NCBI RefSeq assembly: GCF_002210095.1
Contig: NZ_AQQR01000011.1
Coordinates: 1 to 64,000 of the forward strand
Direction: 5' to 3'
DNA: 64,000 nt
Source: Marinibacterium profundimaris
Lineage (GTDB): Bacteria; Pseudomonadota; Alphaproteobacteria; Rhodobacterales; Rhodobacteraceae
Shown: positions 9,124 through 17,000 of the stretch, piece after piece
Numbering within the stretch: position 1 is the stretch's first letter
How the letters are laid out: the number at the start of each line of letters is the position of its first letter
Made by a program: the position numbers and the translations under genes
The notes under the pieces: model-generated
Seen by the model: the letters and a program-made list of their open reading frames with translations, nothing else
Told to the model about the DNA's origin: nothing
The model's database searches: none

Positions 9124-9758
9124 GACTGGTCGCGGCCCTTCTGTTCTCACTCGCCATGTCGGGTGCGGCCCTGGCACAGTCCGGCCGCCAGGATCCCGGT
9201 ACTCATCTCCCCGACACAGACTTCGTCGTCGTCAGGATCGACGGATCGGTGAACATGCGGGCGGGTCCAACCACGGAAGCGAACCGGTTGCAGCGTGTGC
9301 CAGACGGCACCTTGCTGCGCCGCGTGGCTTGCGAAGCCGGAACGGACGAAAGCTGGTGCGAGGTCGAACTGGCCGACGGCAGCCTGGCGGGCTGGGTTGC
9401 CGCGAGGTTCTTAATGCCATGGTATGGGGCCGATCCTTTCGCCCTCGAGAGTGCTGCAATTCCGTCCGACCGCCGTATCGAAGTTCGTGGCGAAGGAGCC
9501 TATTCGGGCACATTGGCCAAGGGCGAAATTCTGGACCTCATGCTGTCTCCTCCGGCCGACGCCGTGGTCGGGGTTACCCTCGAGGCTGCCGCTTCCATCG
9601 GCACGACGGCTTTTTCGCAGGATGCTGCGCCTCTCGCCTCCGGCCGCGGCACAAGCGAGCTGGCGGTGCTGCTGCCCGAAGGCGGAAAACTTCTGATCCG
9701 AATAGCCGACATGGTTGGCGATGGCGGCAACTGGAAGCTGGATGTCGCATACGATTGA
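9120..9758 (+). CDS. Exported SH3b-domain protein
   Basis: 212 residues. Signal peptide 'MRLVAALLFSLAMSGAALAQ' (cleavage after residue ~20), then a bacterial SH3 domain ('VNMRAGPTTEANRLQRV', 'SWCEVELADG', 'GWVAARFL'). The C-terminal ~90 residues ('RIEVRGEGAYSG', 'LLIRIADMV') are beta-rich and resemble a PPC-type jelly roll, the same pairing as in the protein at 2,680 but in reverse order. It is coupled to the L,D-transpeptidase by a 4-bp overlap, so it is a likely partner or targeting factor for that enzyme on peptidoglycan. That partnership is inference from context. Confidence 0.8.
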   Translation: MRLVAALLFSLAMSGAALAQSGRQDPGTHLPDTDFVVVRIDGSVNMRAGPTTEANRLQRVPDGTLLRRVACEAGTDESWCEVELADGSLAGWVAARFLMPWYGADPFALESAAIPSDRRIEVRGEGAYSGTLAKGEILDLMLSPPADAVVGVTLEAAASIGTTAFSQDAAPLASGRGTSELAVLLPEGGKLLIRIADMVGDGGNWKLDVAYD

Positions 9759-10509
9759 CACCGGCAACGACAGCCCGAGTGTGGCGGCGAGATCGACATA
9801 CCAGTCCAGGCTGCTTTGGCTGGATATAGCGCGTTCCGTGGCGTTGCTTGGGATGGTCGTCTTTCATTTCACGCGCGACCTCGAGATCTTCGGCCTCATC
9901 GCCTCCGGAACGACCCTGACAGGCGGTTGGGCGACCTTCGCGCGCTTGGTGGCGGGGAGCTTCTTGTTTCTCTCCGGCGTGAGCTTCGTTCTGGCACATC
10001 GGGGCGGTTTCAGGACAAGAGCCTGGGCGCGACGTTTCGTCATCATCTGCGGAGCCGCCGGTCTCGTGACGGTTGCCACGCTTGCAGTCTTTCCGACGCG
10101 CTTCATATACTTTGGCATATTGAACGCGATCGCAGCCGCCAGCCTGATCGGGCTGCTCTTTCTCCATGTCCCGGCCATGGCAGCGCTTTTCACCGGCCTT
10201 GCAATTCTTGCGATCGATCGATTTGTCGGACCCGGCATATTGGAAAGCCAGTGGCTCGTCTGGACCGGGTTGAGCGTGGCGGCGCGGCCCTCACTCGACT
10301 TCATTCCGCTCGTGCCTTGGCTTGCGCCGTTTCTGTTTGGCATGGCCCTGGCACGCTCGCTTCCCAGCGAAACTTCCCGGTCGAGTTGTTCGACGAAACC
10401 ATGGCTTCGCATGGCGACATGGCCCGGCCAACACAGCCTGCTGGTGTATCTGCTGCACCAGCCGCTTCTGCTCGGATTGGTCTGGGTCTCCGCGCAAATC
10501 TTGAGGTAG
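9742..10509 (+). CDS. HGSNAT-type (DUF1624) membrane acyltransferase
   Basis: 255 residues with about seven hydrophobic segments. The start of the catalytic domain, 'RLLWLDIARSVALLGMVVFHFTRDL', matches the heparan-alpha-glucosaminide N-acetyltransferase / DUF1624 family, including the conserved membrane His of the '(V)FH' motif. The end has 'LLVYLLHQPLLLG', also conserved. Such enzymes move acetyl groups across the inner membrane onto sugars or glycans. I chose ATG 9,742, which overlaps the SH3 gene by 17 bp; an ATG at 9,715 is possible. Being last of a coupled trio, it may acetylate an envelope glycan handled by the other two; that is inference. Confidence 0.8.
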   Translation: MSHTIDTGNDSPSVAARSTYQSRLLWLDIARSVALLGMVVFHFTRDLEIFGLIASGTTLTGGWATFARLVAGSFLFLSGVSFVLAHRGGFRTRAWARRFVIICGAAGLVTVATLAVFPTRFIYFGILNAIAAASLIGLLFLHVPAMAALFTGLAILAIDRFVGPGILESQWLVWTGLSVAARPSLDFIPLVPWLAPFLFGMALARSLPSETSRSSCSTKPWLRMATWPGQHSLLVYLLHQPLLLGLVWVSAQILR

Positions 10510-10653
10510 TGGCAAGGGAACTCCTCGGGGTTGCTTGGAAGCAACTCGAAACAGCCGGTATCCTGCGCATGCCGACGCGCCCACCTCTTGCGAGAGTAAT
10601 CCAGATCAGTCCCGGCTGGAGCCATACCCGAGCATTCCGTCATGTTCTGCGAC

Positions 10654-11016
10654 TCATCCGAAAACGGCGAAGCCTTCGGACAATCGCTGATAGATCGCCA
10701 TGAGGCTTGCTGCCGCGATCATCGCAGCCGCAAACGCCGCGACAAGGAGCCATCCGGTCAGCGTTCGTGTGCCCTGTCGTAGCCCGGCCGTGTCGATCTG
10801 CCCGCGCAAGATAGCCTCTTCAGCGGCGATCCTGCGACAGGCCCGGCCAAGTGCCAGAAGGACGATTGCCCCGGCGACATAAGCAAATCCGACCACGACA
10901 CTGACGACGACCGTCTGTGCGCTTCCGCGAGACAGCGCGCTTCCGATGATCAGCAGGGCATCTAGCAAACAGACGGCTGCTCCCAGTCTGCAGACTAGTG
11001 AGAGAGCGCTTGTCAT
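10654..11016 (-). CDS. Small three-TM membrane protein, unknown
   Basis: 120 residues with three predicted membrane helices (around residues 5-28, 35-58 and 87-110) and a short charged loop ('RRIAAEEAILRGQ') between the second and third. I recognise no family. It is convergent with the acyltransferase and lies downstream of, and on the same strand as, the lipoprotein at 11,131, 114 bp away. The composition is protein-like and the start ATG is clear. Confidence 0.5.
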   Translation of the reverse strand: MTSALSLVCRLGAAVCLLDALLIIGSALSRGSAQTVVVSVVVGFAYVAGAIVLLALGRACRRIAAEEAILRGQIDTAGLRQGTRTLTGWLLVAAFAAAMIAAASLMAIYQRLSEGFAVFG

Positions 11017-11130
11017 GGATGTTGAGGTGCTGGTTGGTGCGGCGCCTTCGTTATCATCAGTACCTGATCCCCGGCGTGCGCCGCCGCCGGCGAGTGGCGG
11101 CGCAGTACAACTGAACCCAACAGAACCTGT

Positions 11131-11454
11131 TCAGAGCGAGCCTTCGTTGCCGGTATACATGACCCCGGCCACTTGTCCCGATGGGCTCGATTCGCAGGAC
11201 CAAGGTGCGTCGGCGCCTGCGACGGTAGCCCGAACGCCGACACCGGCCTCTCCCTCGACGACGTCGAAAACTGCCACATCGGATACGGAAAGGCCGGTCT
11301 CCCGCGCGATGGCTGCACGACAGGCGTTGGCGGCGGTGGAGTTCAGATCTCCACCGGTGACAGCCGGCGTGACCGTGGAGCCTTCGTTTTCAACGCAGCC
11401 CGCGAGTACGGTAAGGCAGATCAGGCCGATCGGGGCACAAGTTCTGAAGATCAT
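11131..11454 (-). CDS. Small lipoprotein made of the ACR-PWSC module
   Basis: 107 residues. Lipobox 'TVLAGC' followed by VEN, matching the two other CVE lipoproteins of this cluster. The mature part is essentially one domain: 'ANACRAAIARETG', 'VVEGEAGVGVRATVAG', 'ADAPWSCES', 'GVMYTG'. It aligns with the C-terminal 65 residues of the SH3 protein at 2,680-3,684 at roughly half identity, with the two Cys residues and the PWSC tetrad conserved. The paired Cys suggests a disulfide in the periplasm. It faces the rest of the cluster. Function unknown; I know of no name for this module. Confidence 0.7.
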   Translation of the reverse strand: MIFRTCAPIGLICLTVLAGCVENEGSTVTPAVTGGDLNSTAANACRAAIARETGLSVSDVAVFDVVEGEAGVGVRATVAGADAPWSCESSPSGQVAGVMYTGNEGSL

Positions 11455-11601
11455 TGTTTCACTCTCTCTTGTTGGACTCGTGGCGTCATCTTCGCCGAGC
11501 GTTCAACTGAGAAAAAGGAAAAACCTCGCACGATGCTTTTTCGGGGCGCGCTGAAAAGACCGTGCCGCCGCCCGCAGCGCTGCAATTTTCGAGACCTCGC
11601 C

Positions 11602-11916
11602 TTAAACGTGTGCGCACGAAGGAAACCGTAAAGGGCTGATCAGCATCCATGTTTGAATGCCCCCTGCGATGCAACAGTTTCCTCGACGTTCTGAGCGTGT
11701 GATCGGGAACGGTGATGTTGCTGTTTCCAGCATCTGGCGTTGGACACCATTGGCCTTCTCCGTGGTTTCAAGGCGTTCGGCGAGGCGTCCTGATCGCTCG
11801 CCGGAGCGACGCAGGGCCAGCAGGAACAGAAGGATCGCGAGGGCGGTGACGCAGTAGCGAAGCGCCGCTTGCGCCCATGCCGATCCGGCGAACGTGGCGA
11901 CGAGGCTACCAATCAT
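11602..11916 (-). CDS. Phage spanin/lysis-type membrane protein, possibly frameshifted
   Basis: 104 residues as read. It starts 'MIGSLVATFAGSAWAQAALRY', with one membrane helix to about residue 38 and then a charged coiled coil ('RRSGERSGRLAERLETTEKANGVQRQMLE'). This is the usual small protein after the endolysin in Rhodobacterales prophages. After 'MLETA' the frame no longer looks like the family. A different minus frame continues 'HHRSRSHAQNVEETV' and ends at 11,640, as relatives do, so a frameshift near 11,708 is likely. Its start overlaps the endolysin stop by 4 bp. Confidence 0.55.
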   Translation of the reverse strand: MIGSLVATFAGSAWAQAALRYCVTALAILLFLLALRRSGERSGRLAERLETTEKANGVQRQMLETATSPFPITRSERRGNCCIAGGIQTWMLISPLRFPSCAHV

Positions 11917-12587
11917 CGCCGCCCCCGGCGCCAGTCGTCGAGGCGGGCGTAGATCGTGACCGCGATGCCACCGAGTGCCACGACGATGAACGCCCAGCGG
12001 AGCGTATCAAGATAAGGCACCAGCGGCAGGATGGCGGATTGGGTCTCGGCCAGGACGCTCTGCGCGACCTCGACACCGGCTGCGCCCAGCGTCGCCACGC
12101 CAGCCGCGCCACCGCCTTTCAATGTGCGGCTCTCCGTCAGCGCTTCGCGTGCGGGCGGCGTCTCGGCTGCAAATGCCGTTGCCCGGACCGGGAACCGCTC
12201 GCCCCACTGCCGTGCGGGGCCGAGGTCGACATGGATGAACCCCGAGCGCGGATAGAAGCCGAAGCCGAGGAACCCGACCTCCCGCGCCGCCGCTTCGAAG
12301 ACCACCGGGTCGTGGTTCGTCATGGCGATGTCGAAGGCGGCGCCGTCGAGGTGCTTCGAGCGGGTTGCGCCGCCCACGGCGCGGTTGTGCTCGGGGCTGC
12401 GATAGGCGGAGCGGACGATCAGCGGCTTGCCCAGCCGGTCGCGCAGCGCCTGCAGCTTGTCGAGGGCCGGTTCGTTGACCAGCAGCTTGCCGGTGCCGCG
12501 GCACGCGATCTCGGCCGGGCTGAAATTCGGCCAGCGCCATGCGCTCTCCGGAACGTCGCGCCAGTGGCGGTGGAAGGTCGTCGTCAT
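11913..12587 (-). CDS. Phage M15-family peptidase (endolysin) with C-terminal membrane helix
   Basis: 224 residues. The peptidase M15_3 domain covers ~10-135, with zinc ligands in 'SKHLDGAAFDI' (His and Asp) and 'GFIHVDLGPAR' (His). Such enzymes cut the D-Ala/DAP or L-Ala-D-Glu bonds of peptidoglycan during lysis. A Pro/Ala-rich linker follows, then a membrane helix near the C-terminus ('WAFIVVALGGIAVTIYA'), so it may be membrane-tethered like signal-arrest or SAR-type endolysins. It belongs to the lysis end of the remnant tail module, after the holin-like gene. Confidence 0.85.
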   Translation of the reverse strand: MTTTFHRHWRDVPESAWRWPNFSPAEIACRGTGKLLVNEPALDKLQALRDRLGKPLIVRSAYRSPEHNRAVGGATRSKHLDGAAFDIAMTNHDPVVFEAAAREVGFLGFGFYPRSGFIHVDLGPARQWGERFPVRATAFAAETPPAREALTESRTLKGGGAAGVATLGAAGVEVAQSVLAETQSAILPLVPYLDTLRWAFIVVALGGIAVTIYARLDDWRRGRR

Positions 12588-12661
12588 GGGGGTCCTCCGA
12601 GAACGAAAAACCCGCCTCGAGGGCGGGTCATTGCGGGCTGATGAATGGGGATGGGGTGCGA

Positions 12662-12949
12662 CTACGGGCTGCCGCCGAAGATCTTGAGCTTGATGGCGAT
12701 GCCCGCGAGCAGCGCCAGCATGACGCCGGTGGTGATCATGCGGACAGCGGTCTGCATCGCCGTGCGGCGCACCAGCCGGATGCAGTCGACCAGAGAGCGC
12801 AGGTCGCGGATATCCAGCGCCGCCTCGTCGCCGTCGAGGCCGACATCGACGAGCGCGCGCTTCGCGCCTTCCTCGGCCGCCCGGGTCAGGATCGCCTCGA
12901 ACTCGGCGTCGGGCATGCGCACGAAGCCCTCGGACCGGGGTGGGTTCAT
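12662..12949 (-). CDS. Holin-like phage protein (DUF6127 type)
   Basis: 95 residues from the ATG at 12,949, which is preceded by a near-perfect Shine-Dalgarno (GGAGG, 6 nt away on the minus strand); an earlier in-frame start at 12,976 lacks one. The N-terminal half is acidic and helical ('PDAEFEAILTRAAEEGAKRAL'). The C-terminus is one hydrophobic segment ('AVRMITTGVMLALLAGIAIKL'). This matches the small DUF6127 proteins found between tail fibre and endolysin in Rhodobacterales prophages. A holin role is inferred from position. Confidence 0.7.
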   Translation of the reverse strand: MNPPRSEGFVRMPDAEFEAILTRAAEEGAKRALVDVGLDGDEAALDIRDLRSLVDCIRLVRRTAMQTAVRMITTGVMLALLAGIAIKLKIFGGSP

Positions 12950-12968
12950 AGGTTCCTCCTTCCGCGGC

Positions 12969-14045
12969 TCAGCCAATCTTGCAGCCCCAGAAGGACGTGT
13001 GATCGGCGGCGAAGTAGCCGTCCGCGACCCGGAAATACCCCTGCAGCTCGACGGTATCGCCCGCGGTGAGCGGCACCATGGTCTGCAGCCAGATCGCGGT
13101 GGCGAGCGAGACGTGGGTGGCGGAGATCTCGCCGAGGGAGCCGCGGATTTCGGTCGTACCGTTCATGACGAGCCGCCCGCGCATCCTCGCCGTGGCGCTG
13201 GCGTTGATCTTGTAGAGCAGTGTCGCACCGAAGAGGTAAGTGCCGTCCACCGGCGCCACGAAGTGGTTGTTCGCGGCGTCGAAAGCCCCCTGGTCGTTGT
13301 GGTCGGTGTTGTTGAGGCCGATCTTCGTCCAGGTCCCGACGCCGACATAGTTGTCGTAGTTGGTGTACGCCTTGAAGCGGGGCAACCGGGGCTGATCGAC
13401 GATGCCGGTGGCGTTGTCGACGCTGAGCCCGTCGAAGAAGGTGCCGCCATCGGCCGAGACCGCGAGCCGGAAGCGGTCCGAGCCGAAGAGGCCCACCAGC
13501 GCCTTGGTCACGAAACCGGTCTGCAGCGTCAGCCCGAGGTCGTCGCCCGCCGACTCCTTGTTCATGGTGTAGAACAGATCGCCGGTGCCGCCCTCGGCCA
13601 CGGTCTTCGCCGTCCAGAGCGCCGCGTTCAGCTTGGCCGAGAACGGGTTCGACGCATCTGCCGTCGTCCCGAGCCCCAGCAGCGCAAGGTTCTGCAGCGC
13701 CGTAGGCGTGGTTCCGATCCAGCTCGAGCCGTCGTAGACCAGCAGCAAGACCTCGTCCTCGACCCACGCCCGCCAGCCGGGGCGCGGCGGCAGGCGCAGC
13801 CAGGCGCCATCGGTCCAGAGCGCGACGTTCAGGTCCCATCCCGCCCAGTCGCCCGTCGCGCCCGAGCCGACGATGTAACGGTTACCATCGGCAGGGCTGC
13901 CGGGCGGGGCCGTCAGGTCCCGGTCGAGCACCGAGAGCTGGACGAGCCCGTCGAGGATCCGCAGCGCCTCGTTGTGGGTGACGTGCTTCTGGGTCTGCGC
14001 CGCCAGGATGTAGGGAAGCAGGAGATGGGTCGTGGCATCGGACAT
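12969..14045 (-). CDS. Tail fibre protein: DUF2793 plus C1q-like head
   Basis: 358 residues. The N-terminal ~100 are DUF2793 ('LPYILAAQTQKHVTHNEALR', 'GNRYIVGSGATGDW', 'WRAWVEDE'), a fibre-base domain common in alphaproteobacterial prophages. The middle region contains 'TGDLFYTMNKESAGDDLGL', seen in host-receptor fibres. The last ~130 ('YDNYVGVGTWTKIGLN', 'AGDTVELQGYF') look like a C1q/TNF jelly-roll head, a trimeric binding fold. It should form the receptor-binding tip downstream of the megatron protein. The gene is intact, with ATG start and family-like length. Confidence 0.85.
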   Translation of the reverse strand: MSDATTHLLLPYILAAQTQKHVTHNEALRILDGLVQLSVLDRDLTAPPGSPADGNRYIVGSGATGDWAGWDLNVALWTDGAWLRLPPRPGWRAWVEDEVLLLVYDGSSWIGTTPTALQNLALLGLGTTADASNPFSAKLNAALWTAKTVAEGGTGDLFYTMNKESAGDDLGLTLQTGFVTKALVGLFGSDRFRLAVSADGGTFFDGLSVDNATGIVDQPRLPRFKAYTNYDNYVGVGTWTKIGLNNTDHNDQGAFDAANNHFVAPVDGTYLFGATLLYKINASATARMRGRLVMNGTTEIRGSLGEISATHVSLATAIWLQTMVPLTAGDTVELQGYFRVADGYFAADHTSFWGCKIG

Positions 14046-14055
14046 GGGTTGGCCT

Positions 14056-17000
14056 TCAGAGTGTCAGCGTGACGGTCTTGGGCGCGCCCCGCCCGACGAG
14101 GGCGGAGAGCTGGAAGATGCGGATGTCGAGCGTGTCGCCGGGGCCGAGCGGCGCGCCCCAATCGGCGCTCTGCTGGGCGGCGGTGTAGACCGCGCTGGTG
14201 GTGGCGGTGCTCAGCACCCGCTTCACCGTGGCGCCGTCGAGGATCTCGACCTCGTAGGCTTCGAGTTCTTCTCCGAGCGGCACCTCCAGCCCGCCCCAGC
14301 TGTCGGCCGCGAGCGCGCGGGACCGGCGCGTCCAGCGGATGGTCAGATCGCCGGGACCGCGTGGCGTGCGCCACGGCTGCTCGACATGGACGACGGAGAA
14401 CGGCCGCAGCCCCACGCCCACCGGCGTGAAGGCCTGCGCCACATAGGTCTCGTCGCTGACCGGGCGGCTCGCGGGGCCGATGCGCCAGTTCCACGGGATG
14501 CCGAGATCGGCCTCGGCGATCGGCAGTGACGCGAGCGAAGCGCCCAGCACGACGACCCGCGCGCCTGCAGGGGCCGGGTTGCCCATGGCGCCCTCGGTGC
14601 CGCGCTGGCCACGCAGGAGCCGGGTGAGCCGGTACCGGCCCGGCGCCAGAAGCCCCGCCGTGCCCGCCTGCACGATCTCCCAGACGCCGGGCGCACTCTC
14701 GATGGCCAGCGCGTTCGCCCCGCCGAACAGCGTCAGGTCGGTGACACTCTCCAGCGTGCCGGTCAGCAAGTCGACCACCAGCGCATTGCCGAGATCGAAG
14801 CGCGAGGTGGGGCCCGCATAGAGGTCCGAGACCAGCGCCCCGATCTGGGCGCGACTGCCGAAGGTGGTCAACAGTTCGAACCCGTCGGTCGAGGGGCTGC
14901 GGAACACCGCCATCTCGCCCGGCCAGGGAACGGCGTGCGCCGCGACAAACGGCCGATGCGCGGGCTGATCCTCGATCAGCTGCGGCAGGTCCATCAGCAC
15001 CGCATCCGGCGCGCCGAACACCACGGCGCGTGTCAGCGAGGCCGCGCGAGGATCGCCGGGCGGCAGGTCGTAGGTCGCGCGGTCTTGGCGCACCGCATCG
15101 ATCCCACGCGCCTCGGCGTCGGCGATGGAGACGAGCCGCAGATCAACCAGCCGCCCGTCATGCGGGAGCCGGATTGGGTCGGCTGGATCGAGCGCGAGAC
15201 GCGACGGCGGCAGACGGAATGCCGCCGTCTCGCGCCCCACCCACGCCTCCATCAATGCGCGGCGGCAGCGCCGTTCGGCCTCCTCGGGCGGCACAGCCAT
15301 CGGGAAGGACTCGGAAGCGATCCGCGTCGTGTCCACCGTGATGCGCCGCGCCTCGACGAGGGCCGCATCGTAATCCTCGTCGGCACGGGCGATCTGCCAT
15401 TTCAGGGCCTGTGGGAGTTCGGTCTCCTGGCCGCGCGTCAGTTCCAGCACGTCGCCCTCGCGAGGGGCCACAAGATCGTCGGGCGCAAGCGTGGCGACGG
15501 AGGCCTGCCCGCGCATCACGAAGCGGATCACACCCTCGGTCTCGACGGCGTCGAAGCCGAAGTGGCGCGACAGCGTGGTGATCGATGCGCGCGGGCTTTC
15601 GAGCGCCGTGATGGCGTAGCCTTCGACCGCGCCCCAGAGGCCGGAAACGTCGATCCGAGAATCGGACAGTCCGGCGCGCAGGCAGAGGTGCCGCACGAGC
15701 GCCGCGAGCGACACCGCGCCGAGCCGCCCGGTCAGCCAGTGGCCGAGCCGCCAGTTCGCGCCGTCCGTCCAGACATCGGTCAGCGCCGGAAAGAACGGAT
15801 AGGGCCGCGCGTCCCAGGTCCACGCGGCGCATTCGGGGACGTGCACCATCCGGCCGCCGTAGACCAACGAGATCGGGTTGTTCGCAGCCTCGCCCCACCA
15901 GAGATACGTCGCCTCGAGATAGGCCCGCTGGATGGCGTCGTCGCGCCAGCCCCGCGAGAAATGCGGCGTGAAGCTCTCCGAGGACTTGGGATCGAAGAAG
16001 ACGTTGGGCTGGTTCGTCCCCCGGTCGATGGCCGGACAGCCCAACTCGGTGAACCAGATCGGCTTCGACTGCGGTACCCATGCCGTCGGCGTGCCGCTCT
16101 CCGCCCCGCCCGGGCGGTCGTAATGCGCGTTCGACCACCAGGCGCGCAGATCCTTGTAGCGGAAGACCCACGGCTTGGCCGCCGCGCCGTCCGTGATCGG
16201 CGTGCGCACCTGCGCGGTGCGATCCGCCGCGCTGGCATAGAACCAGTCGAAGCCTTCGCCGCCCGCGATGTTCCCCTGCAGGTAGGCGCGGTCGTAGATC
16301 GCGGGCCAGCCCTCGGCTGCGTCGAGATGCTTGAAAACGTCGCGCCAGTCGGAGAGTGGCATGTAGTTGTCGATGCCGACGAAATCGATCTCGGGATCGG
16401 CCCAGAGCGGATCGAGGTGGAAGAACACGTCGCCCGAGCCGTCGCCCGGCTGGTGCCCGAAGTATTCCGACCAGTCGGCGGCATAGCCGATCTTCGTCCC
16501 CGACCCGAGGATCGAGCGGACATCCGCAAGCAGGTCACGATAGGCCTGCACCGCCGGATAGGTGGCCGCGCCCGAGCGGATGGTCGTCAGCCCCGGCATC
16601 TCGGTGCCGATCAGGAACGCGTCGACCCCGCCCGCCGCCGCGCAGAGATGGGCATAGTGCAGCACCATCCGCCGCAGACCCCAGTCGCCGGGCGTGCCGG
16701 TCCAGCTGACGCTCTCGCCCGAGACGCTGAAGCTCGCGGGCGTCGCCGCGCCGAACAGCGCCGCGACCTGGCTTGCGGCCGTGGCGGTCTTGTCCACGGT
16801 CCCGGCGAAACCGGCGGCCGGGGAACAGGTGATCCGCCCCCGCCAGGGGAAGGCGGGCTGGCCCGTCACGGCGGCGTTGTCGGAATACGGGTTTGGCAGC
16901 GTGTTGCCGGGCGGCACGTCCATCAGGATGAACGGGTAGAAAGTGACGCGCAGCCCGCGTGCCTTCATCTCCTGGATCGCCTGCACCACGGCGAAATCGG

